A stretch of 36,813 bases of DNA from Planctomycetaceae bacterium (lineage in GTDB: Bacteria > Planctomycetota > Planctomycetia > Pirellulales > UBA1268). A model generated the notes under the pieces. The model was not told the DNA's origin, made no database searches, and worked only from the letters and a program-made list of their open reading frames with translations. A program made the translations under genes and the position numbers. Positions 8,627-18,028 of the stretch are shown piece after piece (positions within the stretch are counted from its first letter, which is position 1; every line of letters starts with the position of its first letter). Location: contig CACORA010000019.1 of assembly GCA_902629495.1 (NCBI GenBank), positions 1 through 36,813 on the forward strand, in the 5' to 3' direction.

Positions 8627-10225
8627 GTGTATTCAATTTGGGCAATCATAGCATTTGGTGCCGTATTAATGACGACCGTCATGGTGGTTGTTGTTCGAAC
8701 ACGATGGTTGCAGTCACATACTCTTGGGAAGTGTGTGGTTTTGTCGATCGGCGTGCATCTGTTTCTAGCCGTGGTCTGTGGGTTACTGGCAGGCATCATG
8801 CCCGCTTCATGGGGGCATGATGAAAAAGGACAAATGACTATGGTCATGCTCCTTGAGGTTGACGTGGATGACACTGGTGGTGATGAAGAAGTCACTGCAA
8901 GGTCACCACAGGAATCTGCTGACGATGGTTTGGAACAGGTTGAATCGATTCATGAGAGTGTGGGCGAGATTGCACACTCAGTAATACCGCTGGAACAATC
9001 GGATCACGTGAAGTTATTACTGGATGGAGAGGGTCCTGATGATGTCGTGCCTCTGCTTGCCAGTTCTGATGAAAAGGACGTGGTAAATAATTCAGAGCTT
9101 CTTCTCAAACATGAAGCTCCCAGTCAGTTTGTCGATCGTAGTGATGACAGAAGAGCTCGAGCAGCAGCAGAACGCGGAGGGTCTGAGGAGACAGAAAAAG
9201 CAGTCCGTCTAGCACTTCAGTGGTTGGCTATGCACCAAGCTGAAGATGGTCACTGGGACCCCCTTCGGTTTGGTGGAGGTAGGGGACGTCCACATGCAGG
9301 AACAGGAAGAAATCATGCGACGGGTATTGGGAGTGATCATGGCGTTTCAGGTCTGGCTCTTTTGGCGTTTTTAGGAACTGGAACAACGCACACGACAGGT
9401 CAATATAAGCAGCATGTTGCAAAAGGGATTCAGTTTCTTGTCAGTCGCCAGCGTCAAAATGGTTCTCTTGCAGGTGATGCAGAATTCTTTGCGCAGTTGT
9501 ATTGTCATGGAATGGCAGGCATTGCCCTTGCAGAGTGTGCGGCGATGACGGGAGACACGTCACTCCATGAGCCATTGAAGCGTGCGTTGTCTTACACGCT
9601 TTCAACTCAGCATCCAGTGACGGGCGGTTGGCGATATTCCATTGGCGATCAAGGGGATACGAGCCAACTTGGCTGGCAAGTTATGCTATTAGAATCGGCG
9701 GCACTCGTTGGGCTTGATGATCATACGGATAGGGCTATTGAAAAAGCTCGAGAGCGGGCGAGGCGATTTCTGAAGAGTGTCTCATCAGGACGATCTGGTG
9801 GCTTGGCAAGCTATCGGCCTGGTGAACGGCCGACCATGCCGATGACTGCAGAAGCACTCTTCTGCAGGCTGAAACTCGGGCTTCATCCAGAACATCCATC
9901 TGTTCATGAAGCAATGACTCTCCTTGAGGCATCCCCTCCAAATCACCTGAGGCCAAATGTCTATGCATGGTACTATGCAACGCTTGCCTCGTTTCATGTC
10001 GGAGGTCCTCAGTGGTCTCGGTGGAATCAGAAAATCCAGTCTGCCATACTCCCGTTGCAGCACACCGAAGCAGGCTCTCTGAAGGGAAGTTGGGATCCAG
10101 ATCCAGTGTGGGGAGGTCACGGTGGACGGGTGTACGCTACCGCCATGGCAGCGCTCACATTGGAGGTCTACTATCGTCATATTCCTCTTCATATTGCGAC
10201 TTCACTGGCAGGTGAGACACACTAG
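8627..10225 (+). CDS. Membrane-anchored protein with prenyltransferase/squalene-cyclase-like alpha-toroid repeats
   Basis: A 532-aa protein starting with GTG 14 nt after exbD. Two N-terminal hydrophobic helices (residues ~3-23 and ~35-57) are followed by a strongly acidic linker (~75-185). From ~186 come repeats of the prenyltransferase/squalene-oxidase type, each a helix followed by a Gly-aromatic turn: ALQWLAMHQAEDGHWDP, IQFLVSRQRQNGSLAGD, LSYTLSTQHPVTGGWRY, and more to ~520. The fold is an alpha/alpha toroid that binds lipids or peptides in other proteins. No DxDD catalytic motif lies inside the toroid, so enzymatic cyclase activity is doubtful. Anchor, extended linker and C-terminal domain mimic the layout of TonB. 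I infer that it is the ExbBD-driven effector; it could instead be a passive envelope protein. Confidence 0.82.
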   Translation: MYSIWAIIAFGAVLMTTVMVVVVRTRWLQSHTLGKCVVLSIGVHLFLAVVCGLLAGIMPASWGHDEKGQMTMVMLLEVDVDDTGGDEEVTARSPQESADDGLEQVESIHESVGEIAHSVIPLEQSDHVKLLLDGEGPDDVVPLLASSDEKDVVNNSELLLKHEAPSQFVDRSDDRRARAAAERGGSEETEKAVRLALQWLAMHQAEDGHWDPLRFGGGRGRPHAGTGRNHATGIGSDHGVSGLALLAFLGTGTTHTTGQYKQHVAKGIQFLVSRQRQNGSLAGDAEFFAQLYCHGMAGIALAECAAMTGDTSLHEPLKRALSYTLSTQHPVTGGWRYSIGDQGDTSQLGWQVMLLESAALVGLDDHTDRAIEKARERARRFLKSVSSGRSGGLASYRPGERPTMPMTAEALFCRLKLGLHPEHPSVHEAMTLLEASPPNHLRPNVYAWYYATLASFHVGGPQWSRWNQKIQSAILPLQHTEAGSLKGSWDPDPVWGGHGGRVYATAMAALTLEVYYRHIPLHIATSLAGETH

Positions 10226-10328
10226 ACGGTTTGAGCCACTTATAACGTTAGTTTGACCCTGTTTTCGGTGGATGTAGACTTGTAGTAGAAATATTCAGAT
10301 CCGTGTTCCCCGAATAGGAGATTGTCTC

Positions 10329-10553
10329 GTGCAATTTAGCTGTACCCAACTGATTGCTTTCATGGGTCTTGGCACTATGGAATTGCTTGTTGTGGGTGGT
10401 GTTGTTCTCCTCCTCTTTGGATCGCGTCTACCAAAAGTTATGCGTTCACTCGGTCAGGGGATTGTCGAATTCAAGCGAGGCGTACAAGGCATCGAAGACG
10501 ATAACAACTCATCATCGAGTCACGATGCGGATCATGCTGCTGGCAATGGCTAG
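10329..10553 (+). CDS. tatA: Twin-arginine translocase subunit TatA/TatE
   Basis: A 74-aa protein with a short N-terminus, one membrane helix (MELLVVGGVVLLLFG), the hinge SRLPKVMRSLGQG, an amphipathic helix (IVEFKRGVQGIED) and an acidic, Ser/His-rich tail. That is the complete TatA plan; TatA oligomerises to form the pathway for folded Tat substrates. The GTG start is supported by AGGAG about 9 nt upstream; an internal ATG at about 10362 is an alternative. A second TatA/B-like gene follows. No tatC is present in the window. Confidence 0.92.
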   Translation: MQFSCTQLIAFMGLGTMELLVVGGVVLLLFGSRLPKVMRSLGQGIVEFKRGVQGIEDDNNSSSSHDADHAAGNG

Positions 10554-10636
10554 CGGTTGGCGTTGAGTGAGCACCCCAACACTTAAATTTATTGGCGTTA
10601 CTTCCCGCATCATTTCCCTTTCGATTTTCTGAGAAA

Positions 10637-10933
10637 ATGTTTGGACTTGGACCGTTGGAATTGTGTTTGATTGGTGCTATTGCAGTGATGCTCTACGGCA
10701 AGCGATTACCAGAGGTCGGCCGGTCAGTTGGTGGTACGCTTGCAGAATTTAAGAAGCAGTGGGCGTCTATCTCTCAGGATCTTGATGTTGCGTCTCACAT
10801 TGATGGCAGACCAAGTGATTCAAAGACCTCGGCTCGAAGAATTGCCGGCAGTGATTTAAGCGATCGAGTGGAGTCGTCCCATGTTGCTTCACCACGTTTT
10901 GAACCACCGAAAGCTTCGGAAGACCAAACGTAG
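10637..10933 (+). CDS. tatB: TatA/TatB-family subunit of the Sec-independent translocase
   Basis: A 98-aa protein beginning MFGLGPLELCLIGAIAVMLY, then GKRLPEVGRSVGGTLAEFKKQW and a ~60-residue polar tail. The membrane helix plus Gly-hinge plus amphipathic helix is the TatA/TatB signature. The longer tail and the presence of a separate TatA favour a TatB-type role, but the helix retains FG(L)GPLEL features common to both, so the split is uncertain. The frame can be extended upstream to 10592 (TTG), but family starts match the ATG at 10637. The ribosome binding site is weak. It is probably co-transcribed with tatA, with an 83-nt gap. Confidence 0.85.
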   Translation: MFGLGPLELCLIGAIAVMLYGKRLPEVGRSVGGTLAEFKKQWASISQDLDVASHIDGRPSDSKTSARRIAGSDLSDRVESSHVASPRFEPPKASEDQT

Positions 10934-10973
10934 AAAATCCTGTTGTTCTGATTCGTGTGAACTGTGGGATAGA

Positions 10974-11333
10974 TCAGTCTTCAGCTAGCCAGGCTTTTGC
11001 TTGATCGACTTCGGATGAGCTAAAGGTTCGGATAGTAGCCATGGTGAATGGCTTGCAGATCGTACCCATCCACTTTTGCCACGTTGTTTCACCAATGAGG
11101 GCAATACGATCAATTGTTGTGCAGTGTGTTGTAGCAAACGCGATGTCATCCCAGAGCGCTTTCGCATCCCAGCCATGGAACTCATGAAACCAAGCAAGGA
11201 TTCTTGTTTTTCCATGCTCAGCAATGGCTGCATCAACCATTGGAACAAATGTTTTATAGTCTTCATCATGAAGTTTACCGGTTAATTTCATGCCAATCGT
11301 GTGTGCTGGCATGTCTTTGATCATTTCAATCAT
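10974..11333 (-). CDS. SpoIIAA-like (STAS/SEC14-type) domain protein
   Basis: A 119-aa single-domain cytoplasmic protein. The pattern is typical of the SpoIIAA-like family (PF11964): an N-terminal strand with GMKLTGKLHDEDYKTFVP, a central ARILAW-like strand (KTRILAWFHEFHGWDAKAL), DIAFATTHCTTIDRIALIGE, and a C-terminal FSSSEVDQAKAWLAED. Members are small STAS-fold proteins with lipid-binding or regulatory roles that are poorly defined. AAAGGA precedes the ATG by about 8 nt. It converges on the tat genes with a 40-nt gap and appears monocistronic. The function in this organism cannot be inferred further. Confidence 0.85.
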   Translation of the reverse strand: MIEMIKDMPAHTIGMKLTGKLHDEDYKTFVPMVDAAIAEHGKTRILAWFHEFHGWDAKALWDDIAFATTHCTTIDRIALIGETTWQKWMGTICKPFTMATIRTFSSSEVDQAKAWLAED

Positions 11334-12257
11334 ATCTTGGTCCTTTTGAGTTGAAGAAAGCCAAACGTGGGTGCATTGATTGCGAAGTATATGCGAGTCG
11401 AATGATCGAGTGGATCGTACATCTTTTTTGTACAGGAGTTGGTGTCAGTACAGATTGAATTGAATACCACTTTTGGAAAAAGTTTCTAGAAAAAATGCAT
11501 TTTTACAAGTCAAAAGCCCCGCCACCCGAGAAGATGGCGGGGCTTTGGTTTACTCTGCTGAGAGTCATTGACGAAGGCCACATCGTTACTGGCCCCTCGA
11601 GGCATTCCCTTGAGACGGTAGTGTCCAACTGCAGATATATGCAGAGGGCCCAAAGGCTGCCGCCAGTGTGACAGTGATCATTGCCCAACGATAAACCCAG
11701 TGATCGCTGCTTGGTTCGAGTTACCTGTTCGTCAGTGTCATTCAGTATCCTCTGAGTAAACCGCAATAATGTATCTCGCTGTTGCCGATTGTCTTAGCGA
11801 GTCATCAATGCCACTCTCCTGTACGTATTTGCATAAAGATGGTTCGAATCAAGAAATGCTTTAGAAATAAATAGGTGTGATGCCTTTGGAGGTATCGAGC
11901 ACCATGTCCTGCAAGGTGTTAATGCATTTTTTGCTCTCTCATCCTCAAGATTGTATTTATCAGGTTGCAGGATGCCCATCACGTCACAAACACGTTTCCT
12001 TTTTGGGCCTTGTGCTGAGGGGAATGACCCCCAGTCGACGCTCCCCCAATGACTGGTTGGGCCTGGCCTCCAGCCCACGACGAGTATGTCACGATGGCGG
12101 TATGGTCTTAGCCGTTAAGCCTTTCGGCTTTGGCTGCACTTCAAGTCGATGAGAGGATTCTTGAAATTGTCTTCAACAAAGTGTGCAACGCTCTCTGTTT
12201 TTCAACGCATATGGTTAAAAAGCTATCGGCATGATGGCGACAGACAGTCAATCGAGG
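11334..12257. other. Gene-poor stretch between SpoIIAA-like and DUF1559 genes
   Basis: No protein family is recognisable on either strand. The promoter of the minus-strand SpoIIAA-like gene should lie in its left part. A strong hairpin (11513-11546) sits on the minus-strand path out of the DUF1559 gene. Between ~11900 and 12130 the minus strand is G-rich with several short hairpins, for example AAGCC/GGCTT around 12116-12129. On the minus strand a short frame at 11586-11681 reads MITVTLAAAFGPSAYICSW and runs upstream in frame with a tract HWVYRWAM; it has no start signal and may be a fragment. This is either a long 3' untranslated region, an unrecognised RNA gene, or decayed coding sequence. 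Confidence 0.5.
11513..11546 (-). terminator. GC-rich hairpin, probable terminator
   Basis: A perfect 12-bp inverted repeat, AAAGCCCCGCCA (11513-11524) and TGGCGGGGCTTT (11535-11546), with a 10-nt loop. On minus it is followed by TTTTGACTTG, on plus by TTTGGTTTAC, so the direction is not decided by the tail. The minus strand is preferred because the only nearby upstream gene (DUF1559) is on that strand. Confidence 0.7.
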
Positions 12258-13190
12258 CTACAGGTCTGAGATGACATTTCCATCAGTAGGATCACATAGG
12301 TATTTCCATGCATCCACATCTATGGTGTCGGATAAAAAGCTGACACTTCCATCAGCGATTGTGGCCAGAATTCCTCCATTGTGAGGTGATTGCGCACTGG
12401 TATTGTCACAATCACGAATCCAGTCTGGCATTACTTGAAACATGTTGCAACCTGAAGCGAGGGTGGTGGCTTCGGGCTGTTGGCCATTCATGCAGAAATG
12501 AGGCCGCCATCGAACATTCGAATCAGCCCACAAGTTGCCAAGAGTACTAGAGTGATTGGGGTCTCCGCTTCTTCCGCAGGTCCCGTATCGCTCACTAAAC
12601 ATTATTGTTTTCGAAAGGCCATCGGTCATCATGGGAATGCGTGTGTTGCCTTCGGTGGAAAGGTTGGCACGATCACCGAAAACAAAGAAGTTTGCAGCAT
12701 AGTTTCCAATGGCCCATTTGTTCGCACCTCCATTGGTTGTGGCGCTGAATACCTCGGGGTTTGGACGGCTTGGGCACAGATATCCGGCAATTGAGTGAGC
12801 ATAGACCGGGCTTCCGTCAATAACGGTGACAACACTTTTATCGGACTGTTCGTACAGGGTTGATTCCTCCAGGAAAGGAAGAAGAAAGTAGAATGCTGTC
12901 GCCCCAATAAACCCTTTGTAGGGTCCGACAACTTGAATTGGAGATGTTTTATGGTTTCCAGTTGGGGCATCATTCACGCATAAAGGTGGGAGAACTTGAT
13001 TCGTGTCGAGAAGATTGTGTGCTGCAAGCCCAACCTGTTTGAGGTTGTTTGTACAGGCCATCCGGCGGGCCGCTGATCGTGCAGATTGAACAGCGGGTAA
13101 AAGCAGGCCAATGAGTACGCCGATAATGGCAATCACGACCAGAAGTTCAACAAGTGTAAATGCATGTCTTTGCTTGGGGTGTCGTAACAT
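12258..13190 (-). CDS. DUF1559 protein with type IV pilin-like N-terminus (pseudopilin)
   Basis: A 310-aa member of a family hugely expanded in planctomycetes. The N-terminus carries a prepilin cleavage/methylation signal, [19 protein letters not shown], with a single helix running to LLPAVQSAR. The DUF1559 domain follows with the usual [17 protein letters not shown], and ends in [21 protein letters not shown]. Such proteins are thought to be processed by prepilin peptidase and placed at the cell surface; their individual functions are unknown. The start at 13190 has GAGGCGG about 5 nt upstream and gives the usual family N-terminus. The frame extends to an ATG at 13247, which lacks a ribosome binding site. 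A consensus AAGGAGGT lies just inside that extension without a start codon at proper distance. Confidence 0.93.
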   Translation of the reverse strand: MLRHPKQRHAFTLVELLVVIAIIGVLIGLLLPAVQSARSAARRMACTNNLKQVGLAAHNLLDTNQVLPPLCVNDAPTGNHKTSPIQVVGPYKGFIGATAFYFLLPFLEESTLYEQSDKSVVTVIDGSPVYAHSIAGYLCPSRPNPEVFSATTNGGANKWAIGNYAANFFVFGDRANLSTEGNTRIPMMTDGLSKTIMFSERYGTCGRSGDPNHSSTLGNLWADSNVRWRPHFCMNGQQPEATTLASGCNMFQVMPDWIRDCDNTSAQSPHNGGILATIADGSVSFLSDTIDVDAWKYLCDPTDGNVISDL

Positions 13191-13409
13191 GTTCCGCCTC
13201 GACAAAAAGAGTTGAAAAAGTTGTTTCCAGACCTCCTTAATGTACATGAAAAAACATGGCTATACTAATTTCGTTAAACGGTCGTGATGTTTCTGCGAGT
13301 TATTATGAGTGAGGTGACATGAAAAACATGTTGTCTTTCCTGTATGAACGGCCGTTTTTCATTGCTTTTTGATCAGTCGTATTCTCTAAAGGCTATTCGA
13401 GGGTGAGTT

Positions 13410-16400
13410 GTGATACCGATGCAAGAAATGAACGAGTACGTGCGAAAGAAAACAGTCTTTGTTGTGATGATGGTTGTCTTCCTTGCCAATGCAACAACGA
13501 CTTCGGCAGATAGGCCAAATGTTTTATTCCTTGCAGTTGATGACATGAATGACTGGATTGGCTGTCTTGGTACAACGCCTCATGCGCACACTCCAAACTT
13601 CGACCGGCTGGCGAAGCGAGGAGTACTTTTCTCCAATGCGCATACGGCTGGCGTGTTTTGTGCTCCAAGTCGAGCTGCAATTTTTTCAGGTCAATTTGCA
13701 TCAACAACGGGTTGCTATCGAACAGCACATTATTTTCACACGAGCCCCGAGATAGAGTCTCTCCAATGTAGCTTTGCCAAGGCTGGCTACCAGACATTTG
13801 GTGCTGGCAAGTTATTTCATCACCCAGCGGGTGCTATTGACCAGCGAGGTTGGAGTGAATTCTTTCTTCGAAATCATGCCCAAAAAATTAATGGTTGGGG
13901 TCTAGAGTCGTGGAGTCAAGAAACACCATTTCCGAAGCCGTTTCCGAATAGCATTTACAACAAAAATCAGGAGATCACAGGAGGTTTGTTTTTGGAATGG
14001 GCTCCTATTCCTAATGAAGATGAAGACACGATGGCAGATACCATGCGGGTCAACTGGGCTGTTGAAAAACTGAAGCAACAACATGACAGTCCATTTTTCC
14101 TAGGTGTCGGGCTGTATGCTCCTCACTTTCCAAACTACTGTCCTCAAAAGTATTTTGATCTTTATGATCCAAAGAACATCCCACTTCCACCGTATAAAAA
14201 AGATGATCTAGAAGACTTGCCTCCAAAGATCAAAAAGATCAAGACTGCACGTTCTCGCATTCATCAGAGGCTTGAGCAGTTGGAGGCAGTGGATGATGCC
14301 ATTCATGGGTATCTGGCATGTATAAGCTATGCCGATGCCATGATGGGCAGAGTGCTTGATGCATTGGATGCAAGCCCATATGCGGATAATACGATAGTCG
14401 TTCTTTGGAGTGACCACGGCTATCATCATGGTGAGAAAGGTGATTGGGGGAAGCACACTCTTTGGGAACGTACGTCAAACGTTCCGTTCATCTGGGCGGG
14501 GCCTCGCATTGCTCAGGGAAAAGTTTCTGACGTTTCAGTCAGTTTGATTGATATGTATCCCACGTTGGTGGAAATGTGCAAACTTCCGTTACCACATCAA
14601 CGTTTGGAAGGAACATCGATCGCCAAAACACTTGCACATCCAGAAGAAGCAAAGGACAGGAATATTTTTCTGCCGCACATGAATCCTGGGGAGTATGCCG
14701 TTGTCAATTGTGACTGGCGGTATATTTCGTACGGTGACAGTGATGAAGAGTTGTATGACGTACGACAAGATCCAAATGAGTGGGATAATCTCGCCTCAAA
14801 TCCTGATTTTGCTGCAATTAAGGGACGTCTGAGGAAATCTGCGCCAACATCATTTGCTCCTCCAGAACCCTCCTACAATGCGAGAAAGGACCTTGTTGTT
14901 GATGGTGAAACCTTTTATTGGAAAAGTGGTAAGGGCAATTATGTGCCACCACAGAAATACCTGCCCTACACGGACTCTGGCAACCAAAAAGCTGAAGAAG
15001 CGGATCGTTTGCCTTCCGGTAGTGTTAGCCAAAAAAAGAAGGCAGCCGCACAACTCAAGAATATTCTCTTTATTGTGTGCGATGATCTTAACACGCATGT
15101 CAGTCCGAGCGGATATTCATCAATAACGACGCCAGCAATGTCTGCATTGGCTCATGAGGCGATGACCTTTCATCGAGCGTTCTGTCAGTATCCCGTATGT
15201 GGCCCTTCTCGAGCATCTCTGCTAAGTGGACTCTATCCTGAATCAACAGGTGTTCTCAACAATACAGATGACCTGAGGACGACCCGGCCGGAAACAGTGA
15301 CATTCCCACAGTATTTGAAGGAGAATGGATTTTGGACTGCAAGTGTTGGAAAAGTATTTCACTCTCCCCGCCATGAGCCAGGAGATCGTGCCTGGAACGC
15401 GTTTGTTCGATTTGAGAATGACGAATTGCCAATTGTCCAAAAAGCGCGGGAAAAATTTGAAAAAGAGTACGGTTCTGTTGAAGACGAAAAAAATCGACGG
15501 AACTGGAAAGTCATTCAAAAACAGGTTTCACGTAAACTCAATGCGCAAACGCCGCCTGGATTTGGTCCAAGTGGCCTCTCTGATGAGCAGCATAAAGATG
15601 GAAAAAACGCCAGACAAGTTATTCAATGGCTTCAGGAGAAAGCATATGGCAAACAACCATTTTTTATTGCCTGTGGTATCCAGAAGCCTCACGTTCCATT
15701 TCTTGCGCCAGATGCATACTTTGGTTTATACCCTCTTGATACCATTACGTTTCAGACCGATCGGCCGACATTATGGAATTCGCTCCCCTCAACGGCTCTT
15801 TCCAAACGCTATGAGGCATTTGGTTTTCAGTTAGGCGTTGAGAATAAACACCTTCGCAAAGAATACATGCAGGCGTATCACGCGTGTGTTTCTTTCATCG
15901 ATGCACAAATCCAACGCATTTTGGATGCCATAAAAGAGACTGGCCATTGGGACGATACTCTGATTATTCTGACGTCTGACCATGGTTATCATCTTGGTGA
16001 TCACTTTTTGTGGGGAAAAGTGACTCTTTTTGACATTGGTGCAAAAGTGCCTCTTATGATTCGAGCTCCAGGCATCACAAAAGAGGGAGCTGTTTCGCAG
16101 GCCATGGTCGAACTGATTGATTTGTATCCTACCATCACAGATCTCATGGGGCTGGAAACCCCGCCGCACCTACAAGGCGCCTCACTGAGAACACTTCTCG
16201 GGCATCCAGATCGGTTGGGTAGGAAACAGTATGCGTACAGTGTTGTTTCACGCGGTGCAAAGTTGGGTTATGCCTTGCGAAATCAACGCTGGCGTTATGG
16301 AAAATGGCCAGATGGTGAAGAGTTGTATAATCTGGTTAACGACCCGAATGAAAAAAGAAATCTTGCGCATGGCGAGCATCAAGAAGAGAGACTCGAAAAC

Positions 16401-16451
16401 TTTCGTCAGGTTCTCAGTGAGATTCAAGCAAGAGCGAATGAGAGACGGTAG
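13410..16451 (+). CDS. Double-headed exported sulfatase (two fused iduronate-2-sulfatase-like domains)
   Basis: A 1013-aa protein, about twice the normal sulfatase length. Residues ~12-33 are a signal peptide. Domain 1 (~35-480) has metal-binding D44-D45, the formylglycine motif C84-A-P-S-R88 and [20 protein letters not shown]. After a ~70-residue polar linker (~480-549), domain 2 (~550-1010) repeats the whole plan: D558-D559, C597-G-P-S-R601 and [20 protein letters not shown]. Both active sites therefore look intact, and both domains resemble the iduronate-2-sulfatase branch. Family members hydrolyse sulfate esters on glycans outside the cytoplasm after a cysteine is converted to formylglycine. 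GTG at 13410 (with GAGGG upstream) or ATG at 13419 may start it. Domain 2 lacks its own signal peptide, supporting true fusion rather than a missed stop. The next gene is 203 nt downstream. Confidence 0.93.
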   Translation: MIPMQEMNEYVRKKTVFVVMMVVFLANATTTSADRPNVLFLAVDDMNDWIGCLGTTPHAHTPNFDRLAKRGVLFSNAHTAGVFCAPSRAAIFSGQFASTTGCYRTAHYFHTSPEIESLQCSFAKAGYQTFGAGKLFHHPAGAIDQRGWSEFFLRNHAQKINGWGLESWSQETPFPKPFPNSIYNKNQEITGGLFLEWAPIPNEDEDTMADTMRVNWAVEKLKQQHDSPFFLGVGLYAPHFPNYCPQKYFDLYDPKNIPLPPYKKDDLEDLPPKIKKIKTARSRIHQRLEQLEAVDDAIHGYLACISYADAMMGRVLDALDASPYADNTIVVLWSDHGYHHGEKGDWGKHTLWERTSNVPFIWAGPRIAQGKVSDVSVSLIDMYPTLVEMCKLPLPHQRLEGTSIAKTLAHPEEAKDRNIFLPHMNPGEYAVVNCDWRYISYGDSDEELYDVRQDPNEWDNLASNPDFAAIKGRLRKSAPTSFAPPEPSYNARKDLVVDGETFYWKSGKGNYVPPQKYLPYTDSGNQKAEEADRLPSGSVSQKKKAAAQLKNILFIVCDDLNTHVSPSGYSSITTPAMSALAHEAMTFHRAFCQYPVCGPSRASLLSGLYPESTGVLNNTDDLRTTRPETVTFPQYLKENGFWTASVGKVFHSPRHEPGDRAWNAFVRFENDELPIVQKAREKFEKEYGSVEDEKNRRNWKVIQKQVSRKLNAQTPPGFGPSGLSDEQHKDGKNARQVIQWLQEKAYGKQPFFIACGIQKPHVPFLAPDAYFGLYPLDTITFQTDRPTLWNSLPSTALSKRYEAFGFQLGVENKHLRKEYMQAYHACVSFIDAQIQRILDAIKETGHWDDTLIILTSDHGYHLGDHFLWGKVTLFDIGAKVPLMIRAPGITKEGAVSQAMVELIDLYPTITDLMGLETPPHLQGASLRTLLGHPDRLGRKQYAYSVVSRGAKLGYALRNQRWRYGKWPDGEELYNLVNDPNEKRNLAHGEHQEERLENFRQVLSEIQARANERR

Positions 16452-16654
16452 TCGATGTTCTCATGACATGTATTTCGTAAAACTCATTCGTGGAAAAGAA
16501 TCACTTTTGTTTCATGTGTGCGAAAGAGTCTCAGGCACGTAGTCAGCAGTGGAGTGTCTCTTAGACTAACATTGGACTGTGATGCTGAGGCTGTACATAT
16601 CGTTTGGAACGTTCACAATCAATAATTTTTTGTCTTCGTAGAGGACGGCTTTCC

Positions 16655-18001
16655 ATGAAAAAGTATCTTAGAAAGCAAGGCATGTTATCCAGAAGAGGCT
16701 GGTTGAAGAGTTCTTCGGTAATAGGAGCATCAGCCATTGCCTACCAGCGCATTGCACATTCAGCAGTTCGTTCTCATCGTGTCCGCGTTGGTTTTATTGG
16801 TTGTGGAGGCCGTGCAACTGGTTTGCTTAGGGGCTTTTCGAAGGTTTCAGATGTCGTGTGGGCATGTGATCCCGATAGCCAAAGAGCAGAGCAATTTCAA
16901 AGAAAAGTGAAACGAACAAACGCGCTCAAAAAAACGGGTGACCTCAGGCGTGTCTTGGATGATAGATCAGTTGATGCTGTTGTTGTAGCAACTCCGGACC
17001 ACTGGCATGCGCCCGCGGCCATCTTGGCATGTGCTGCAGGAAAGCATGTATATGTTGAAAAACCGTGTAGCCACAACTTCACGGAAGGTCAACTTCTGGT
17101 CGATGCTGCACGGAGAAATGACATTGTCATACAGCATGGAACGCAAAGCAGAAGTAATCCTTTTATTGTCAATGCAATTCAATTGCTGAAGGCGGATATC
17201 ATTGGAGAGCCACTGATTTGTAAGGCATGGAATATACAACGCCGAAAGAATATTGGTCACGGAAATCCCTCTTCGCCTCCAGCAGGGGTTGATTACGATA
17301 CTTGGGTTGGTCCAGCTGAGTTTGTTCCCTATCAGTCAAATCGCTTTCACTACAACTGGCACTGGTGGTACAACTTCGGAACGGGTGATCTCGGTAACGA
17401 CGGTGTTCATGAAATAGATATCGCGAGGTGGGGGTTGGGGGTGCATGGGCTCCCGTCTCAGGCCAATGCGATGGGTGGGAAGTTTTTCTTTGAAGATGAC
17501 CAGCAGTTCCCTGACTCAGCCACCTGCGTGTTTCAATGGGAAAACAAAGATCGTGAGATGAAAGACCAAAAGAAGCAGCTCATTTTTGAAATGCGGATTT
17601 GGTCAAAAAGTTATCCGCATAATGTTGATTCAGGCGTTGAGTTTTATGGCACAAAGGGAATGTTATTTGTGAGTAAGCGAGGGAAGATCGCTGCATGGGA
17701 TGACAGCAATAAGCCGATAATGGAGTTGCCTGAAACGGACCTCTCAAGCCTTGCTGGTAGCCATCAGGAAGATTTCGTGGAAGCTATTGCCGGTTCTCGA
17801 AGGCCTGCAGCTGACATTGAAACAGCCCATGACTGCTGTAGTCTTGTTCATTTTGCAAATGCTTCACTTCGGCTTGGACGATCTATCCATATACGGCCAC
17901 ATGCTGAAGAGTTGATGGCGCATGATCCAGAGGCGAAGACAATGCTTGGCCGTTCCTACCGATCAAAGGGGTATTGGGCAATCCCAGCAAACATTTCCTA
18001 A
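16655..18001 (+). CDS. Tat-exported Gfo/Idh/MocA family oxidoreductase
   Basis: A 448-aa NAD(P)-dependent sugar oxidoreductase-type protein. Its Tat signal is SRRGWLKSSSVIGASAIA (twin Arg at residues 13-14; Trp replaces the usual Phe). The Rossmann fold starts at VRVGFIGCGGRATG (44-56), and the family EKP motif is at 135-137 (HVYVEKPCSHN). The C-terminal half carries WHWWYNFGTGDLGNDGVHEIDIARWGLG, typical of planctomycete members. Members oxidise, reduce or eliminate across sugar rings, often in glycoside breakdown; the substrate here is unknown. The ATG at 16655 has GAGGA about 10 nt upstream and puts the Tat motif near the N-terminus; a TTG at 16604 is the alternative. The DUF6807 gene follows after 27 nt, so the two are probably one transcript. 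Confidence 0.92.
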   Translation: MKKYLRKQGMLSRRGWLKSSSVIGASAIAYQRIAHSAVRSHRVRVGFIGCGGRATGLLRGFSKVSDVVWACDPDSQRAEQFQRKVKRTNALKKTGDLRRVLDDRSVDAVVVATPDHWHAPAAILACAAGKHVYVEKPCSHNFTEGQLLVDAARRNDIVIQHGTQSRSNPFIVNAIQLLKADIIGEPLICKAWNIQRRKNIGHGNPSSPPAGVDYDTWVGPAEFVPYQSNRFHYNWHWWYNFGTGDLGNDGVHEIDIARWGLGVHGLPSQANAMGGKFFFEDDQQFPDSATCVFQWENKDREMKDQKKQLIFEMRIWSKSYPHNVDSGVEFYGTKGMLFVSKRGKIAAWDDSNKPIMELPETDLSSLAGSHQEDFVEAIAGSRRPAADIETAHDCCSLVHFANASLRLGRSIHIRPHAEELMAHDPEAKTMLGRSYRSKGYWAIPANIS

Positions 18002-18028
18002 GACGACACTTCCGATGAGGTTGCCTGT

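Noticed and set aside
8861..8875. DVDDT in the toroid protein (residues 79-83), which looks like the DxDD motif of squalene-hopene cyclase
   Set aside because: It lies in the acidic linker before the first toroid repeat, not in the catalytic cavity region, and is surrounded by Asp/Glu-rich sequence, so it is probably coincidental.
11586..11681. 31-codon minus-strand frame reading MITVTLAAAFGPSAYICSW, with a possible membrane helix
   Set aside because: No ribosome binding site, a stop codon just upstream in the same frame, and no family match; it is noted only in the gene-poor entry.
11838..11852. GGTTCGAATC resembling a tRNA or tmRNA T-loop
   Set aside because: The flanking bases do not form a T-stem and no acceptor stem or anticodon arm is found nearby.
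13191..13247. N-terminal extension of the DUF1559 protein (MYIKEV...) with an internal AAGGAGGT
   Set aside because: The upstream ATG lacks a Shine-Dalgarno sequence, and the family N-terminus starts at the pilin signal; no start codon lies at proper distance from the internal AAGGAGGT.
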